Origin: Ariolimax columbianus
Lineage: Eukaryota; Mollusca; Gastropoda; Stylommatophora; Arionidae
Reading direction: 5' to 3'
DNA length: 64,000 nt
Assembly: GCA_036924085.1 (NCBI GenBank)
Contig: JAVGWX010000014.1
Location: 39,372,556 to 39,436,555 of the forward strand
Part shown: one piece after another, positions 32,709 through 43,164 of the stretch
Layout of the letters: every line of letters starts with the position of its first letter
Numbering within the stretch: position 1 is the first letter of the stretch
Notes under the pieces: generated by a model
What the model saw: only the letters and a program-made list of their open reading frames with translations
The model's database searches: none
Told to the model about the DNA's origin: nothing
Translations under genes and position numbers: made by a program

Positions 32709-35700
32709 ATGGCTTTTAAAAGATATGTATTCAGAAGGAAAAGTGCTGTTATTGTAATCGTGTGCCTGTGTTTCTACTTCACTTTCCTGATGTATACTAG
32801 AGTAAGTAAATTATTGTCATGTTTTTTTTATATAGGGTCTTATAAAGTGTATGATCAATCTAGTCTACTGGGGGGTCAAGACTTTAGATTTCCAACTATT
32901 TCGTAAATAACTTCTATAAAATGTTTTGCAGCGAGCAAGTGCATTTTTTTTTTAACGAAATGCCCTTGAAACTGTCACTGTAAGACTGCAGAGATTGCTT
33001 TAGACTTCCTGAAAGGACTCAGCTGGTCGCAAACTTATACTCCATAAGGAGCAAAAATGGTCATGCGCAAGCAAGTTAATGGCCGAAGGACCACATGAAA
33101 ACATTTTTGATCTCACAAGGGCCTAAACGCGTACTAGATGTACTAGGATTAAACGTTCCAATAATTGTGTTGCTGTTGTTGTTCCAAATGCCCACAATGA
33201 GTAGGTTTACTCTTGTGTGTGCCCTGAAAAGGACGTTAAGTGGTGGGTTGCAGTAGCTTTCCTCACATCCCGAGCGTGTTGATGAAGGCGGGCCATGGTC
33301 CTCCAGACGGTTGTGCTATGCTTTGCTTCATCTGTGTGTCGCTCACTAATACGGGAATCACGTCGATCCCTCACCTCTTTAGCCAAAGTGCCATGAAAAC
33401 AGTATGTTTCCAGGGAGGGCTACTAAGCAGCCGAGGTGATGGTCTTGGCCTTTATGTTTTGCTTGACCCTGACTAAAATGTATGATCAGTATGTTTTGCT
33501 TGACCCTGACTAAAATGTATGATCAGTATGTTTTGCTTGACCCTGACTAAAATGTATGATCAGTATGTTTTGCTTGACCCTGACTAAAATGTATGATCAG
33601 TATGTTTTGCTTGACCCTGACTAAAATGTATGATCAGTATGTTTTGCTTGACCCTGACTAAAATGTATGATCAGTATGTTTTGCTTGACCTTGACTAAAA
33701 TGTATGATCAGTATGTTTTGCTTGACCCTGACTAAAATGTATGATCAGTATGTTTTGCTTGACCCTGACTAAAATGTATGATCAGTATGTTTTGCTTGAC
33801 CCTGACTAAAATGTATGATCAGTATGTTTTGCTTGACCCTGACTAAAATGTATGATCAGTATGTTTTGCTTGACCCTGACTAAAATGTATGATCAGTATG
33901 TTTTGCTTGACCCTGACTAAAATGTCTGATCAGTATGTTTTGCTTGACCCTGACTAACATGTCTGACCAGTATGTTTTGCTTGACCCTGACTAAAATGTA
34001 TGATCAGTATGTTTTGCTTGACCCTGACTAAAATGTATGATCAGTATGTTTTGCTTGACCCTGACTAAAATGTATGATCAGTATGTTTTGCTTGACCCTG
34101 ACTAACATGTCTGACCAGTATGTTTTGCTTGACCCTGACTAAAATGTATGATCAGTATGCTGTGCATGACCCTGACTAAAATGTATGATCAGTATGTTTT
34201 GCTTGACCCTGACTAACATGTCTGACCAGTATGTTTTGCTTGACCCTGACTAAAATGTATGATCAGTATGCTGTGCATGACCCTGACTAAAATGTATGAT
34301 CAGTATGCTGTGCATGACCCTGACTAAAATGTATGATCAGTATGTTTTGCTTGACCCTGACTAACATGTCTGACCAGTATGTTTTGCTTGACCCTGACTA
34401 AAATGTATGATCAGTATGCTGTGCATGACCCTGACTAAAATGTATGATCAGTATGTTTTGCTTGACCCTGACTAACATGTCTGACCAGTATGTTTTGCTT
34501 GACCCTGACTAAAATGTATGATCAGTATGCTGTGCATGACCCTGACTAAAATGTATGATCAGTATGCTGTGCATGACCCTGACTAAAATGTATGATCAGT
34601 ATGTTTTGCTTGACCCTGACTAACATGTCTGACCAGTATGTTTTGCTTGACCCTGACTAAAATGTATGATCAGTATGCTGTGCATGACCCTGACTAAAAT
34701 GTATGATCAGTATGCTGTGCATGACCAGACGTTAGTCTTCTTCCCCCAATCATGTTGCAAAAGGCAACTAAGTAGACTTATGGCGCACGCAAGTTCACCC
34801 TGTAAAACCGTTACTATTGGCACCGCCACTGCAAATCATCATATACAAATTTTCTATAAAGGAACTAGCTGTAATGTGGGAGCCTTATGCTTCGCTTGGA
34901 GCGGAAAAGCAAATCAACCAATGAAATCAGTCAAGGGCTTGCATGGAAACTTAGTACTTATTCTCAACAAAAGTCTTTTTTATAGGGCTACATATAACTT
35001 TTTCTTACCTAATAATCATTCATGATACATGATATGAGAATCTATAATATTGAGAACCATTAAATGCAGTGGATGTTGTTGTTGACAACAAACAAACAAT
35101 TGAAGTACCTCAGGTACCCATTTAAAACTAGGTGAACCGGAGCGGCTACATCAGTCGTTCCAACCTTATCATTTAACATTGAGAAACCGTCCAACACTCA
35201 TTTGATTTGTTTGGAAATGTCAATATGACTAGGCGGATGTAATATATAGTGTAGTTGAGTTCGCTTTCTCGAACCACCTACTTCAGTGATGTTCAACCTA
35301 TGTCACACCTTGGGCCACACAAGCAACAAATTCTCAAGCCGAGGGTCGGGCCAGCAAGCTCAAAGCAACGACTACAAAAATACATCACCGCTATTAACTT
35401 TAGTAGGATTTATTTGTTATAATAATAAACCAATGCGTGTATGTATGATTTATAACAGTTCAATGCACAAATAAAATGTCAATATTATTTTTAGGGAGAT
35501 ATTTGACTTTGAATTGCACTTGCATTGTATCTTAGTTTGAGGGTGGTATTCTGTAACAGCTGCCATCATTACATTTTCTAAATGTTCGTCAGTCACAAAG
35601 TTTCGATGTTTTGACTTGATGCTGGACATTGCAGAAAATTCTGCTTCACATACGTAAGTGCTTTCAAACATGGTCAACGCCTTTTACAACATTTACAACA

Positions 35701-36986
35701 TAGGTGTGGAAATTCATAAGAAGACACTTATGTCATCCAGAACTGTGTTGGTGGTGTAACCTTGTGTTTGTCCAGAACAGCCATATTATGTTGCATTTCC
35801 ATTATTTCAAGCTGTTCTGCACCTTCCTCGTCTCACAATAACTCCATCTTTGCTACAATGGTAGAAATATAACACGTGAATGGATATTCAACAAAATGCA
35901 GTAATGGTGTCAGAATTCGAATGTCTTGGAAACGAGCAAAGAGATCCACTTTTAACTTTTCTAGTAACTTATTGAAATGCTCATATTTTATTATAGCTGA
36001 CAATTCTTGTGCAGCCAAAGCAAGTGCTGGAAAGTGTGTAAAATTGACTGATGAACAATTCCAGTTTTGTTTCATAAAACGCTAATTTCTTCCATCAGAG
36101 TAGGTAATATTTGAAGCAGCACTTGCAATTTCAAATTTAATTTCATTATGTGTCTGTGATGTCAGTATGAAATGCTAGCTTTTCCAGACATTCAGGCGCT
36201 GCTATAGAATTTAGCAGTTCTTCTCTGGATCTGACCTTGGGGAAGATTTTTACTTCTTTAATTAGATCCTAGAATCTTGCAAGTACCTTCCCATTTGCTC
36301 AGCCAACGAACATCAGTATAGAGAACAAAATCACCATAACTACTTTCAGATTCTTCTAACTGTGCCTTAAATGCTCTGTGATTTTAAGGATTAGCTCGAA
36401 TGAAGCTCACAACTTTAGCAACAATGTTCATGCCATTGTGCAGTGCTCGGGTCGTCTGCAACGCGTTGTGTATTAATGTACTACGTAGTTATTATTTTTT
36501 GTAATGATCATTTTGATATATTGCACTAGCTGAAATACAATATAACGCTTGATTTTATTTTGTTGATGAAGCTCACAAATAGGCAATTGACATTATTTTT
36601 TTCACACAAATTACAAATATTTGTCGAGAATTGGCGGCTATTTTAATTCAGCTGTTGGTTGGACAGCACTGACTTACTCTACTTATCTAGTGTGGATCAG
36701 TCAGTTCTTATCTATGGAGCAAAGAATAGGACCATTACACGTCCATCTTTATGTCCTGTATGGCCTAGTGGTTAAGTGGCACGGCTCACAACCAGAAGGT
36801 GCTGGGTTCAATCCCCATCACAGCACCGGTCGTTACCCCGGGGAAGCAAACCCTTAGAAAATGCAGTAGGAAGCAGACCCTTACATAAAATGCATGCTGA
36901 AGACGGATGCACTGGGCCGACAGGCGCAAAATAAAAACCACAGTGCAACGCACACCCGCCTTGGGGAATAGAGAAATGAGGCGAAC

Positions 36987-37033
<47 letters not shown>

Positions 37034-37367
37034 ACCTGTACCTCCAGCTGTTGAGGCCTTGACCGGCGCTGCCTTTATTTGCTCACTCTATCCACTAGAA
37101 AGGAAAGCTGTATTCTACCAGCTGCAGTATTGTTGTCAAAGCAATAGTTGTTACGCGATTAAGTTGCAAGCCCCTTGCACACCCTACTTTAGTCTCTTTG
37201 CTACATGCTAGGTAGGTAACCGTAAGCCTATTCTTTCCATCTCGGGTAACAGTAGAGAAGCTGTATTTTTAGTAGTAGTAGTAGTAGTAGTAGTAGTTGT
37301 AGTAGTAATAGTTGTAGTTGTAGTAGTAGTAGTTGTTGTAGTAGTAATAGTAGTAGTAGTATTAATA

Positions 37368-37400
<33 letters not shown>

Positions 37401-39345
37401 ATAGTAGTAGTAGTAGTAGTAGTAGTTGAAGGAAGAGAAAATGGAGAAGAAGAAGAAAACAACGAAGAGGAAAATATAATCAACAATAGGAAGACGAAGC
37501 AAAAAAAAGAAGAAAAAAAACTAAACAACGAACCAGGAAGAAGAAGAAGAAGAAGAAGAAGAAGAAGAAGAAGAAGAAGAAGAAGAAGAAGAAGAAGAAG
37601 AAGAAGAAGAAGAAGAAGAAGAAGGAGATTACTTTCACTTTTAATATATACCAATGCTTTTTTTTTAGGAAAATGCAAGCACATTTCAACAGCCTAGATC
37701 GATTGAACATCTTTCAAAGGCACAAAAGGAGAGGCTTCCAATTGTTACTCTGGAAAAAATCGACTGGAATGACTACAATCTGATGGAAAGAGAATCCAAG
37801 AGGCATGGTCTCGCTGAGCATGGAGTTGCAGGGCAGCTTACTCTAAACAAGGAAGAAATGGCCAAAAAAGATGCACTTTTGGACAAATACAAATACGACG
37901 CTTATTTAGGTGATCGTATCTCCTTGGAGAGATCAATTGGGGATATAAGACCAGATGCTTGTAAACAAATTAAGTACCACAAAGATCTACCTGAGAATTC
38001 CGTTAGTATTGTATTACCAATGTTTAACGAGAAGAATTCTACCCTGCTCAGGTCTATTCACAGTATTATTAATCGTACTCCTGCGAACCTGTTAAGAGAG
38101 ATAATCGTCGTGGATGATACTAGCCAAGAGGATGAGTTGAAGGCACCCCTGGATGATTACGTACGAACGCATTTCAAAAACGTGAAGATTATTCGAAATA
38201 CGCAAAGACAAGGATTAATACGTAGTAGAATAATAGGAGCTGACGCGTCTACTGGAAGTTTTCTGGTGTTTCTGGACTCTCATGTTGAAGTGAACTACAA
38301 TTATCTTCCACCTCTCCTTGAACTCATGATGCTAGACTACAGAACAATTGCTTGTCCGACAGTAGACTTTATTACTTCAACATACAAAATTGATACGCTC
38401 GCTGAGAAAAGAGCCCGGGGCGGTTTCGATTGGGCATTGAGGTACATGAGAATGCCTGTAAAAGTTCAAATGGATGAGACGACACCGCATGCCAGCCCAG
38501 TCATGGTGGGATGTGCTTTCGCCATCAGTCGGAAATGGTGGGAAGAGATTGGGAAGTACGACCCAGGTTTTGAGGTATGGGGGGCGGAACAGTACGAGCT
38601 GTCTGTCAAGTCATGGCTTTGTGGGGGAAGTGTGGTAGATTCAACTTGTTCCAGAGTAGCTCATCTTTTCCGAGACTGGCCATATCTAAATGACATCATG
38701 CCGGTATTTAACCAAAACTTAGTTCGGTTTGCCATCGTCTGGATGGATGCATACAAAGAAGTAGTGCTCACAAGGATGCCGCACATGAGAAATTATACTC
38801 CATCCGCCGATATCTTAAAACAAATCGAATTCAGAAGAAGTCTCAAATGTAAGCCATTTGATTGGTTCCTTACTGAAATAGCTCCAGACATACTCGAGAA
38901 TTTCCCCATTGTTGAACCTTCACCTCTAGCCTGGGGTCAAATAAGAAGCAACCTCAACACATCGCTGTGCGCATATCCAAGAGGAACAGCCATATACCTC
39001 GACAACTGCAACAAAACACCGAAGGCCACATTCACATTTGATTGGAGGCATCACATTGTTCAGGAGCCAGGCCAATGTTTAGAAGTTATCGGAGCAGATT
39101 ATTTAATGACCGGACGTTACATAGAAATCGAGGTGAAGCCATTTCAGGCTTTTGCATGGGATCACACAAGTGGCTGGATTGTTAAATTCTCTTCAAACTT
39201 GTGTGTTGACTTCAAACCCGACACTCTGCAATTATTTATGAGTGAATGCGCCCAAAATAGAAGCTCGCAGTTGTGGAAATTCGAAAATTTCAATCTGACA
39301 CAAATGGCTCAAGTTTGGGAAAAGCATACAAAATCTCGTCAGTAA
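32709..39345 (+). CDS. GALNT: Polypeptide N-acetylgalactosaminyltransferase (two coding exons)
   Basis: Coding exons are 32709-32801 and 37669-39345, joined in phase 0 (donor GTAAGT at 32802, acceptor TTTTTTTTAG ending 37668), giving 589 aa. A further acceptor (TTTCCTACAG ending 32687) shows that an upstream non-coding exon exists. Family role: GT27 enzymes transfer GalNAc from UDP-GalNAc to Ser/Thr in the Golgi, starting mucin-type O-glycans. Residues: basic tail 1-11; type II signal anchor about 12-29 (SAVIVIVCLCFYFTFLMY); stem; GT-A domain from about 140 (SVSIVLPMFNE; VVDDTSQEDELK); metal-binding Asp-Ser-His at 234-236 in FLDSHVEVN; GGFDW 282-286; VWGAEQYELS about 334-343; third metal ligand His363 in CSRVAHLF; a shortened ricin-type lectin domain about 460-570 with LCVD and QLWKF. 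Unusual: the Cys normally after DSH is Val, and WGGEN is WGAEQ. Nearly all coding sequence is in one 1677-bp exon. Catalytic ligands are kept, so it is probably active; isoform not assignable. Confidence 0.95.
33160..33480 (+). mobile_element. LINE-C 3' UTR copy in GALNT intron 1
   Basis: It matches 30640-30910: CAAATGCCCACAATGAGTAG, GACATCCCGAGCG-type block, GTGCCATGAAAACAG, GGAGGGCTACTAAG, GTCTTGGCC. No coding part is attached. It flows into the 37-bp array at its 3' end. Confidence 0.75.
33445..34740. repeat. 37-bp minisatellite with higher-order structure, ~34 copies
   Basis: Unit GATCAGTATGTTTTGCTTGA plus CCCTGACTAAAATGTAT (37 bp). The left half is homogeneous. From about 33940 three variants (GATCAGTATGTTTTGC, GACCAGTATGTTTTGC and GATCAGTATGCTGTGC) alternate in multi-unit blocks. 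The right edge, TGACCAGACGTTAGTCTTCT, is the normal LINE-C 3' end, so the array is an internal expansion of that UTR inside GALNT intron 1. Bases 34760-35445 show nothing else recognisable. Confidence 0.95.
35450..36440 (-). pseudogene. hAT-type (ZBED/GTF2IRD2-like) transposase relic
   Basis: Minus-strand pieces in order: NIVAKVVSFIRANP and NHRAFKAQLEESESSYGDFV then LYTDVRWLSKWEG (about 36250-36430); LAAQELSAIIKYEHFNKLLE (about 35970-36020); and the C-terminal dimerisation block STYVCEAEFSAMSSIKSKHR, NFVTDEHLENVMMAAVTEYH (about 35540-35670). This is the order and content of the C-terminal half of hAT transposases of the ZBED5/GTF2IRD2 type. Stops and shifts break it. It lies antisense within GALNT intron 1 and is probably spliced out. 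Bases 36440-36745 show nothing further. Confidence 0.8.
36752..37032 (+). mobile_element. S1 SINE with long poly-A tail
   Basis: Full S1: GGCCTAGTGGTTAAGTGG head, B box GGGTTCAATCCCC, core TGCTGAAGACGGATGCACTG, CAGTGCAACGCACACCCGCC, then about 43 A residues (36989-37031). The long pure A tail suggests a recent insertion. It lies in GALNT intron 1. Confidence 0.9.
37265..37625. repeat. (TAG)n then (GAA)n microsatellites
   Basis: TAGTAGTAG runs at 37270-37425, a short mixed purine stretch, then (GAA)~30 at 37538-37622. The GAA tract ends only about 45 bp before the exon 2 acceptor of GALNT, inside the probable branch-site region. Confidence 0.95.
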
Positions 39346-39765
39346 CGAGATTTAAATCATGTCAGTCTTCGCTGAAAACATTTGAATATTAGAAGAACCG
39401 TGCAGAACATCAGCCCGACATTCAAACTGTACAAAATGAAATGAACAACAGAAATTTTAAATGAGAGCTTCTTTAATAATAATAACATTGATTCTGTCGT
39501 ATCGCAAACCCGGGTAAATGGAAAAAAAGATAGTAAATCAAAAACAAAAATACAAACAATGCACATTATCTCATTAACATTTTTTTACAAAGTTAGTTAA
39601 TACTGAAAAATAAAGAACAAATCTCAACATTTTAAAAAATGTTGGTTGAAATCATTTGGAAAAAGAATCACCAAAATGGAAATAAGAGGAAATAGAGTTC
39701 AAAATGATTATACAAGTTGACATGACATTCACTTGACAAGCTCATTATTTAGCAAATAAATCACC
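39346..39765 (+). other. GALNT 3' UTR with polyadenylation signals
   Basis: AT-rich sequence follows the TAA stop. AATAAA hexamers occur at 39609-39614 and 39755-39760; either could set the 3' end. Bases 39766-39985 hold only a short TACTGGAAATG triplication at about 39870-39901. Confidence 0.55.
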
Positions 39766-39989
39766 GTTTATTTGAATTATTAAAATGTTACTTTTTCACT
39801 GAATACACCAAAAGCAATGTTGCAAATGCTCAAACCATTTATTACTTTGAAGGAATATACTGCAAATGTACTGGAAATGTACTGGAAATGTACTGGAAAT
39901 GCAACGTACACCAGACAAACTTATTTAGTTACCAAAAATAGCTTCTGGAACATTTGCATAGATGGCATCAAGATACGTGAATATCTCAG

Positions 39990-40235
39990 GGGACAGCGTA
40001 GCTAGTGATTGAGTGACACGGCTCACAACCGAAAGGTGCTGGGTTCGATCCCCATCACAGCACCGGCCGTTACCCCGTAAAGCAAACCCTTAGAAAATGC
40101 AGGAGGAAGCAAACCCTTCCATAAAATGCATGCTGAAGTCGGATGCACTAATCGACATGCTCAAAATGAAAACATAGTGCAATGCACACCGCCTTGGAGA
40201 ATAAAGAAATAAGGCGAACGCAAACAACAACAAAA
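39990..40235 (+). mobile_element. S1 SINE
   Basis: Head GGACAGCGTAGCTAGTGATT, B box GGGTTCGATCCCC, body CAAACCCTTAGAAAATGCAG and core TGCTGAAGTCGGATGCAC, ending in an A/C-rich tail. More diverged than the copy at 36752. Confidence 0.85.
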
Positions 40236-40439
40236 AACAACAAAATAACGTTAATATATCATCCTGGTCAAATGTTTCAGCAATATTTATCTTTTCAATT
40301 GTAACCACCGTATGTATTTGTGTTTAACAGAAGCTTAAACTTGGCTATCAATTATATGGTTTTACATTTCTTCGATAGCCATGTAGTTTGTTCGGAACAA
40401 CACATCGATTTTCAATTGTGCATGACGTTTTAATTGTAC

Positions 40440-40860
40440 TTGGATAACCAGGGTTGTTGTTGTTGTTATCCCATAGCTGCCGAGCAAGCCTGCTCTTGGC
40501 AGCCCCATGCCATTTTTATATAGATACAGGTCTTCATCAGTTGTGTCACTGCTCCGTACAATGTCTTGGCAATTGTCGGCAGTGCTTGTAAGAATCTTTT
40601 CCTCATGTCCGCAAGCGCTTTGCACTCAATGAGTAGGTGTCGAACTGTTTCATCAGGATGAAAGCAATGTCTCGACAAGAGCATATGCTGTGGATTGATG
40701 CGGTTCAAGTGACTATTAACTCTGGTATGTCCTGTTCGGAACTGAAAGATGATACGTTGATCTCTTCTATGCAGTTTATTTATGTTATCATCACTTTTTG
40801 GCTGTGACGTTTCGCTAAATACACTGCGACCCGCCGTTCCCGTCGCCAACCTGTTCATTC
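40440..40860 (-). mobile_element. LINE C-terminal Cys/His module
   Basis: The minus strand is open and reads RRDQRIIFQFRTGHTRVNSH, then CFHPDETVRHLLIECKALAD and MRKRFLQALPT. This is the same kind of terminal module as LINE-A (RTGH...C...HLLxxC) but a separate family. Its 5' part (FSETSQPKSDDNINKL) corresponds to the end of the preceding domain. Bases 40865-41220 show nothing recognisable. Confidence 0.75.
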
Positions 40861-41224
40861 AGATTTCTCGGGTATTATTCTTAATAATTCGTTTTACTGT
40901 TTTGTTAATGCAGGGTCTATCAAATTGTTGTTTGGGGGCATATGTATTTGCTAATCTGAAAACCATTTGGTTTCCTGTAGCCCGCTATGTCCAGGGATCC
41001 ATTACAATGTGGCATTAATCCCGTGTACAGTGATAATGTTGTTGATCGTCCTTCCCATCAAAATAACTCCCTTTTGTTGTGTGGTGTGCTTCGATGCCTC
41101 CTTAACCATTTGAACCGTTTTTACAGCATGAATCACTAAACCCAGATATGAACCCATCCGGGTATTTCATATGGATACCAAATAAGGTATTTTGAATGCC
41201 GATCGATCTGTATAGACATACATA

Positions 41225-41232
41225 AATATATA

Positions 41233-41303
<71 letters not shown>
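41225..41303. repeat. (TA)n microsatellite
   Basis: About 30 TA dinucleotides with a short TGTGTG start. A second TA tract lies at 41405-41480, and the 100 bp between them is non-repetitive. Confidence 0.95.
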
Positions 41304-41309
<6 letters not shown>

Positions 41310-41404
41310 AGTAATATTTCCTTTGCAGAACGTCTCTTCTACACAACTGCCAACCTATTTTGGCGGATATAATTTTGGCAGGTGTGCATTGCACTGACTC
41401 TCAT

Positions 41405-41428
41405 GTATCAATATATATTTATAATATA

Positions 41429-41473
<45 letters not shown>

Positions 41474-41482
41474 ATATTTATG
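41405..41482. repeat. (TA)n microsatellite
   Basis: Interrupted TATATATTTATATATA tract. Bases 41490-42360 hold no recognisable gene or element. Confidence 0.93.
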
Positions 41483-42364
41483 TTACTAGCAGGTACATTA
41501 TCTCTCCTCATGTCTAGATTCACATTTTCCAAAGACACCATTTTAAAATCCACTGTTCGACGACTAGCTTGTGTAATCTGGTCCATTTGATTGTAAGAAT
41601 TTGCAAGCGGGTTAATTCTTGTAAACCCGAACCCTAAAATCCCCACAACGATTTACCAACAGCCTATATTACTGTATATACATTTCTTTGCTGCTTCGTT
41701 ACAGCCAAATATGTATAACCATCCGTTACCCTGTTTGCTTTCTTTGTTTGAATATGATGGTAAAACTCGATATGGTAAAATGTGTACATGAATTCTAAAA
41801 TAGTCATATCCCACAAGGTGCCGTGTTTTATGCACCCATTCAAGCGAAAGATAATGCTGCATTGTATTGTTTTTCATGTGTTCGATAATATTTACCCTGC
41901 ATTAAATCTTCGGTTAATAGCTTTCTGAGTAAATGTAACGTGTCAAATAGATCTGCAAGAGAAACTTTGCCGTCATGACAACATTCTGTCCATTATTTCT
42001 TTAACAGTATTTATTTCACTTGATCATTACAATTTACTATGATAATTGTAGGATAAGAGACATTTCTCTAATTTTGTTCTTGGTGTCAAATATAGTTTTA
42101 GAATTATCTGTTTCAGTCATTTAATATAACTTTTAGTACTTCGTTTTTTTTTGTTTCTTATGTTGTTTTCTGTGCATACTATTCTCGTTTTCTTTGTAAA
42201 GTCAATTCATTGTATGTTATTTTGTTGTTCATCCTGATATTCTCTGCAATCTTTGTCTGCTCGATTTCGTTCCATTTTTATTTTGTTTGTTGCAAATCAT
42301 GGACAGTGTATATCAAACAGGCCAAGACAGCTAATTCCTTGTCACTTGAGATGTCTGCGTACAT

Positions 42365-42755
42365 TGCTCAGGATCAGGTGGTAGGACAATGTACCTAGGT
42401 TGTTCAGGATCAGGTGGTGGGACAACATGCCTAACTCTCCGGATCAGGTGGTAGGACAACGTGCCTAACTCTGAAAGGATCAGGTGACAGGTCAATGTGC
42501 CTAACTCTCAGGATCAGGTGACAGGACAAAGTACCTAGCTCTGAAAGAATCAGGTGGCAGGACAAAATGCCTAACTCAGGATCAGGTGGCAGGACAAAGT
42601 GTCCAACTCTGAAAGGATCAGGTGACAGGTCAATGTGCCTAACTCTCAGGATCAGGTGGCATGACAAAGTGCCTAGCTCTCAGGATCAGGTTACAGGACA
42701 AAGTGCCTAACTCTCAGGATCAGGAGGCAGGACAAAGTGCCTAACTCTGACATTC
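42365..42755. repeat. ~30-40 bp minisatellite, ~12 copies
   Basis: Units share CAGGATCAGGTGGCAGGACA followed by AA(A/C)GTGCCTAACTCT, with length variants that add GAAAG before GATCAGG. The copies are heterogeneous in length, so the array evolves by unequal steps. Confidence 0.88.
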
Positions 42756-42784
42756 TTTGCAAGACTAAAATGTTGAGCATTTAT

Positions 42785-43085
42785 TCGCTTCTGTAAACAG
42801 CTCAGAATAGATGGACGGAACATGTTGTTCACATGCCCGATGAGCGCATCCCCAAGCAGCTGGTATACGATAAGATCAGAACAGGCTGTCGCTCATTTGG
42901 AGGACAGTAACCCAGTAAACAGGCTTCAGAGACTCCTTGCAAATGTCTCTGAAAAGCTCAAACATTGATGTCATCTCCTGGGAATTGATTGCACAGAGCC
43001 GTTCCACCTGGCGCTTGCTTCACGCAAGGTGCTGAGATCGCAAGGGATAACTATATACAAGGCTTAGAGAAATCGTTCAATAGAA
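42785..43085 (+). mobile_element. LINE-F-related C-terminal relic
   Basis: The plus strand reads WTEHVVHMPDERIPKQLVYD, then KIRTGCRSFGGQ and LKSSNIDVIS-like sequence in broken frames. It matches the terminal 'GHVVRMPDERIPKQLLYGEL' region. It ends about 80 bp before the EIF2B5 retrocopy. Confidence 0.65.
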
Positions 43086-43164
43086 AGAACCGAATTAACG
43101 ATGCTTACGAGTGCAGCAAAGTGTTGTGCCAGAATGTATCTCTCTAGCCATATCAAAATCCAAA

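Noticed and set aside
37783..39345. Internal Met at 37783 as the GalNAc-transferase start
   Set aside because: The frame is open for 38 codons upstream to a good splice acceptor, and a phase-0 exon with a perfect type II signal anchor lies at 32709-32801; starting at 37783 would leave a Golgi enzyme without an anchor.
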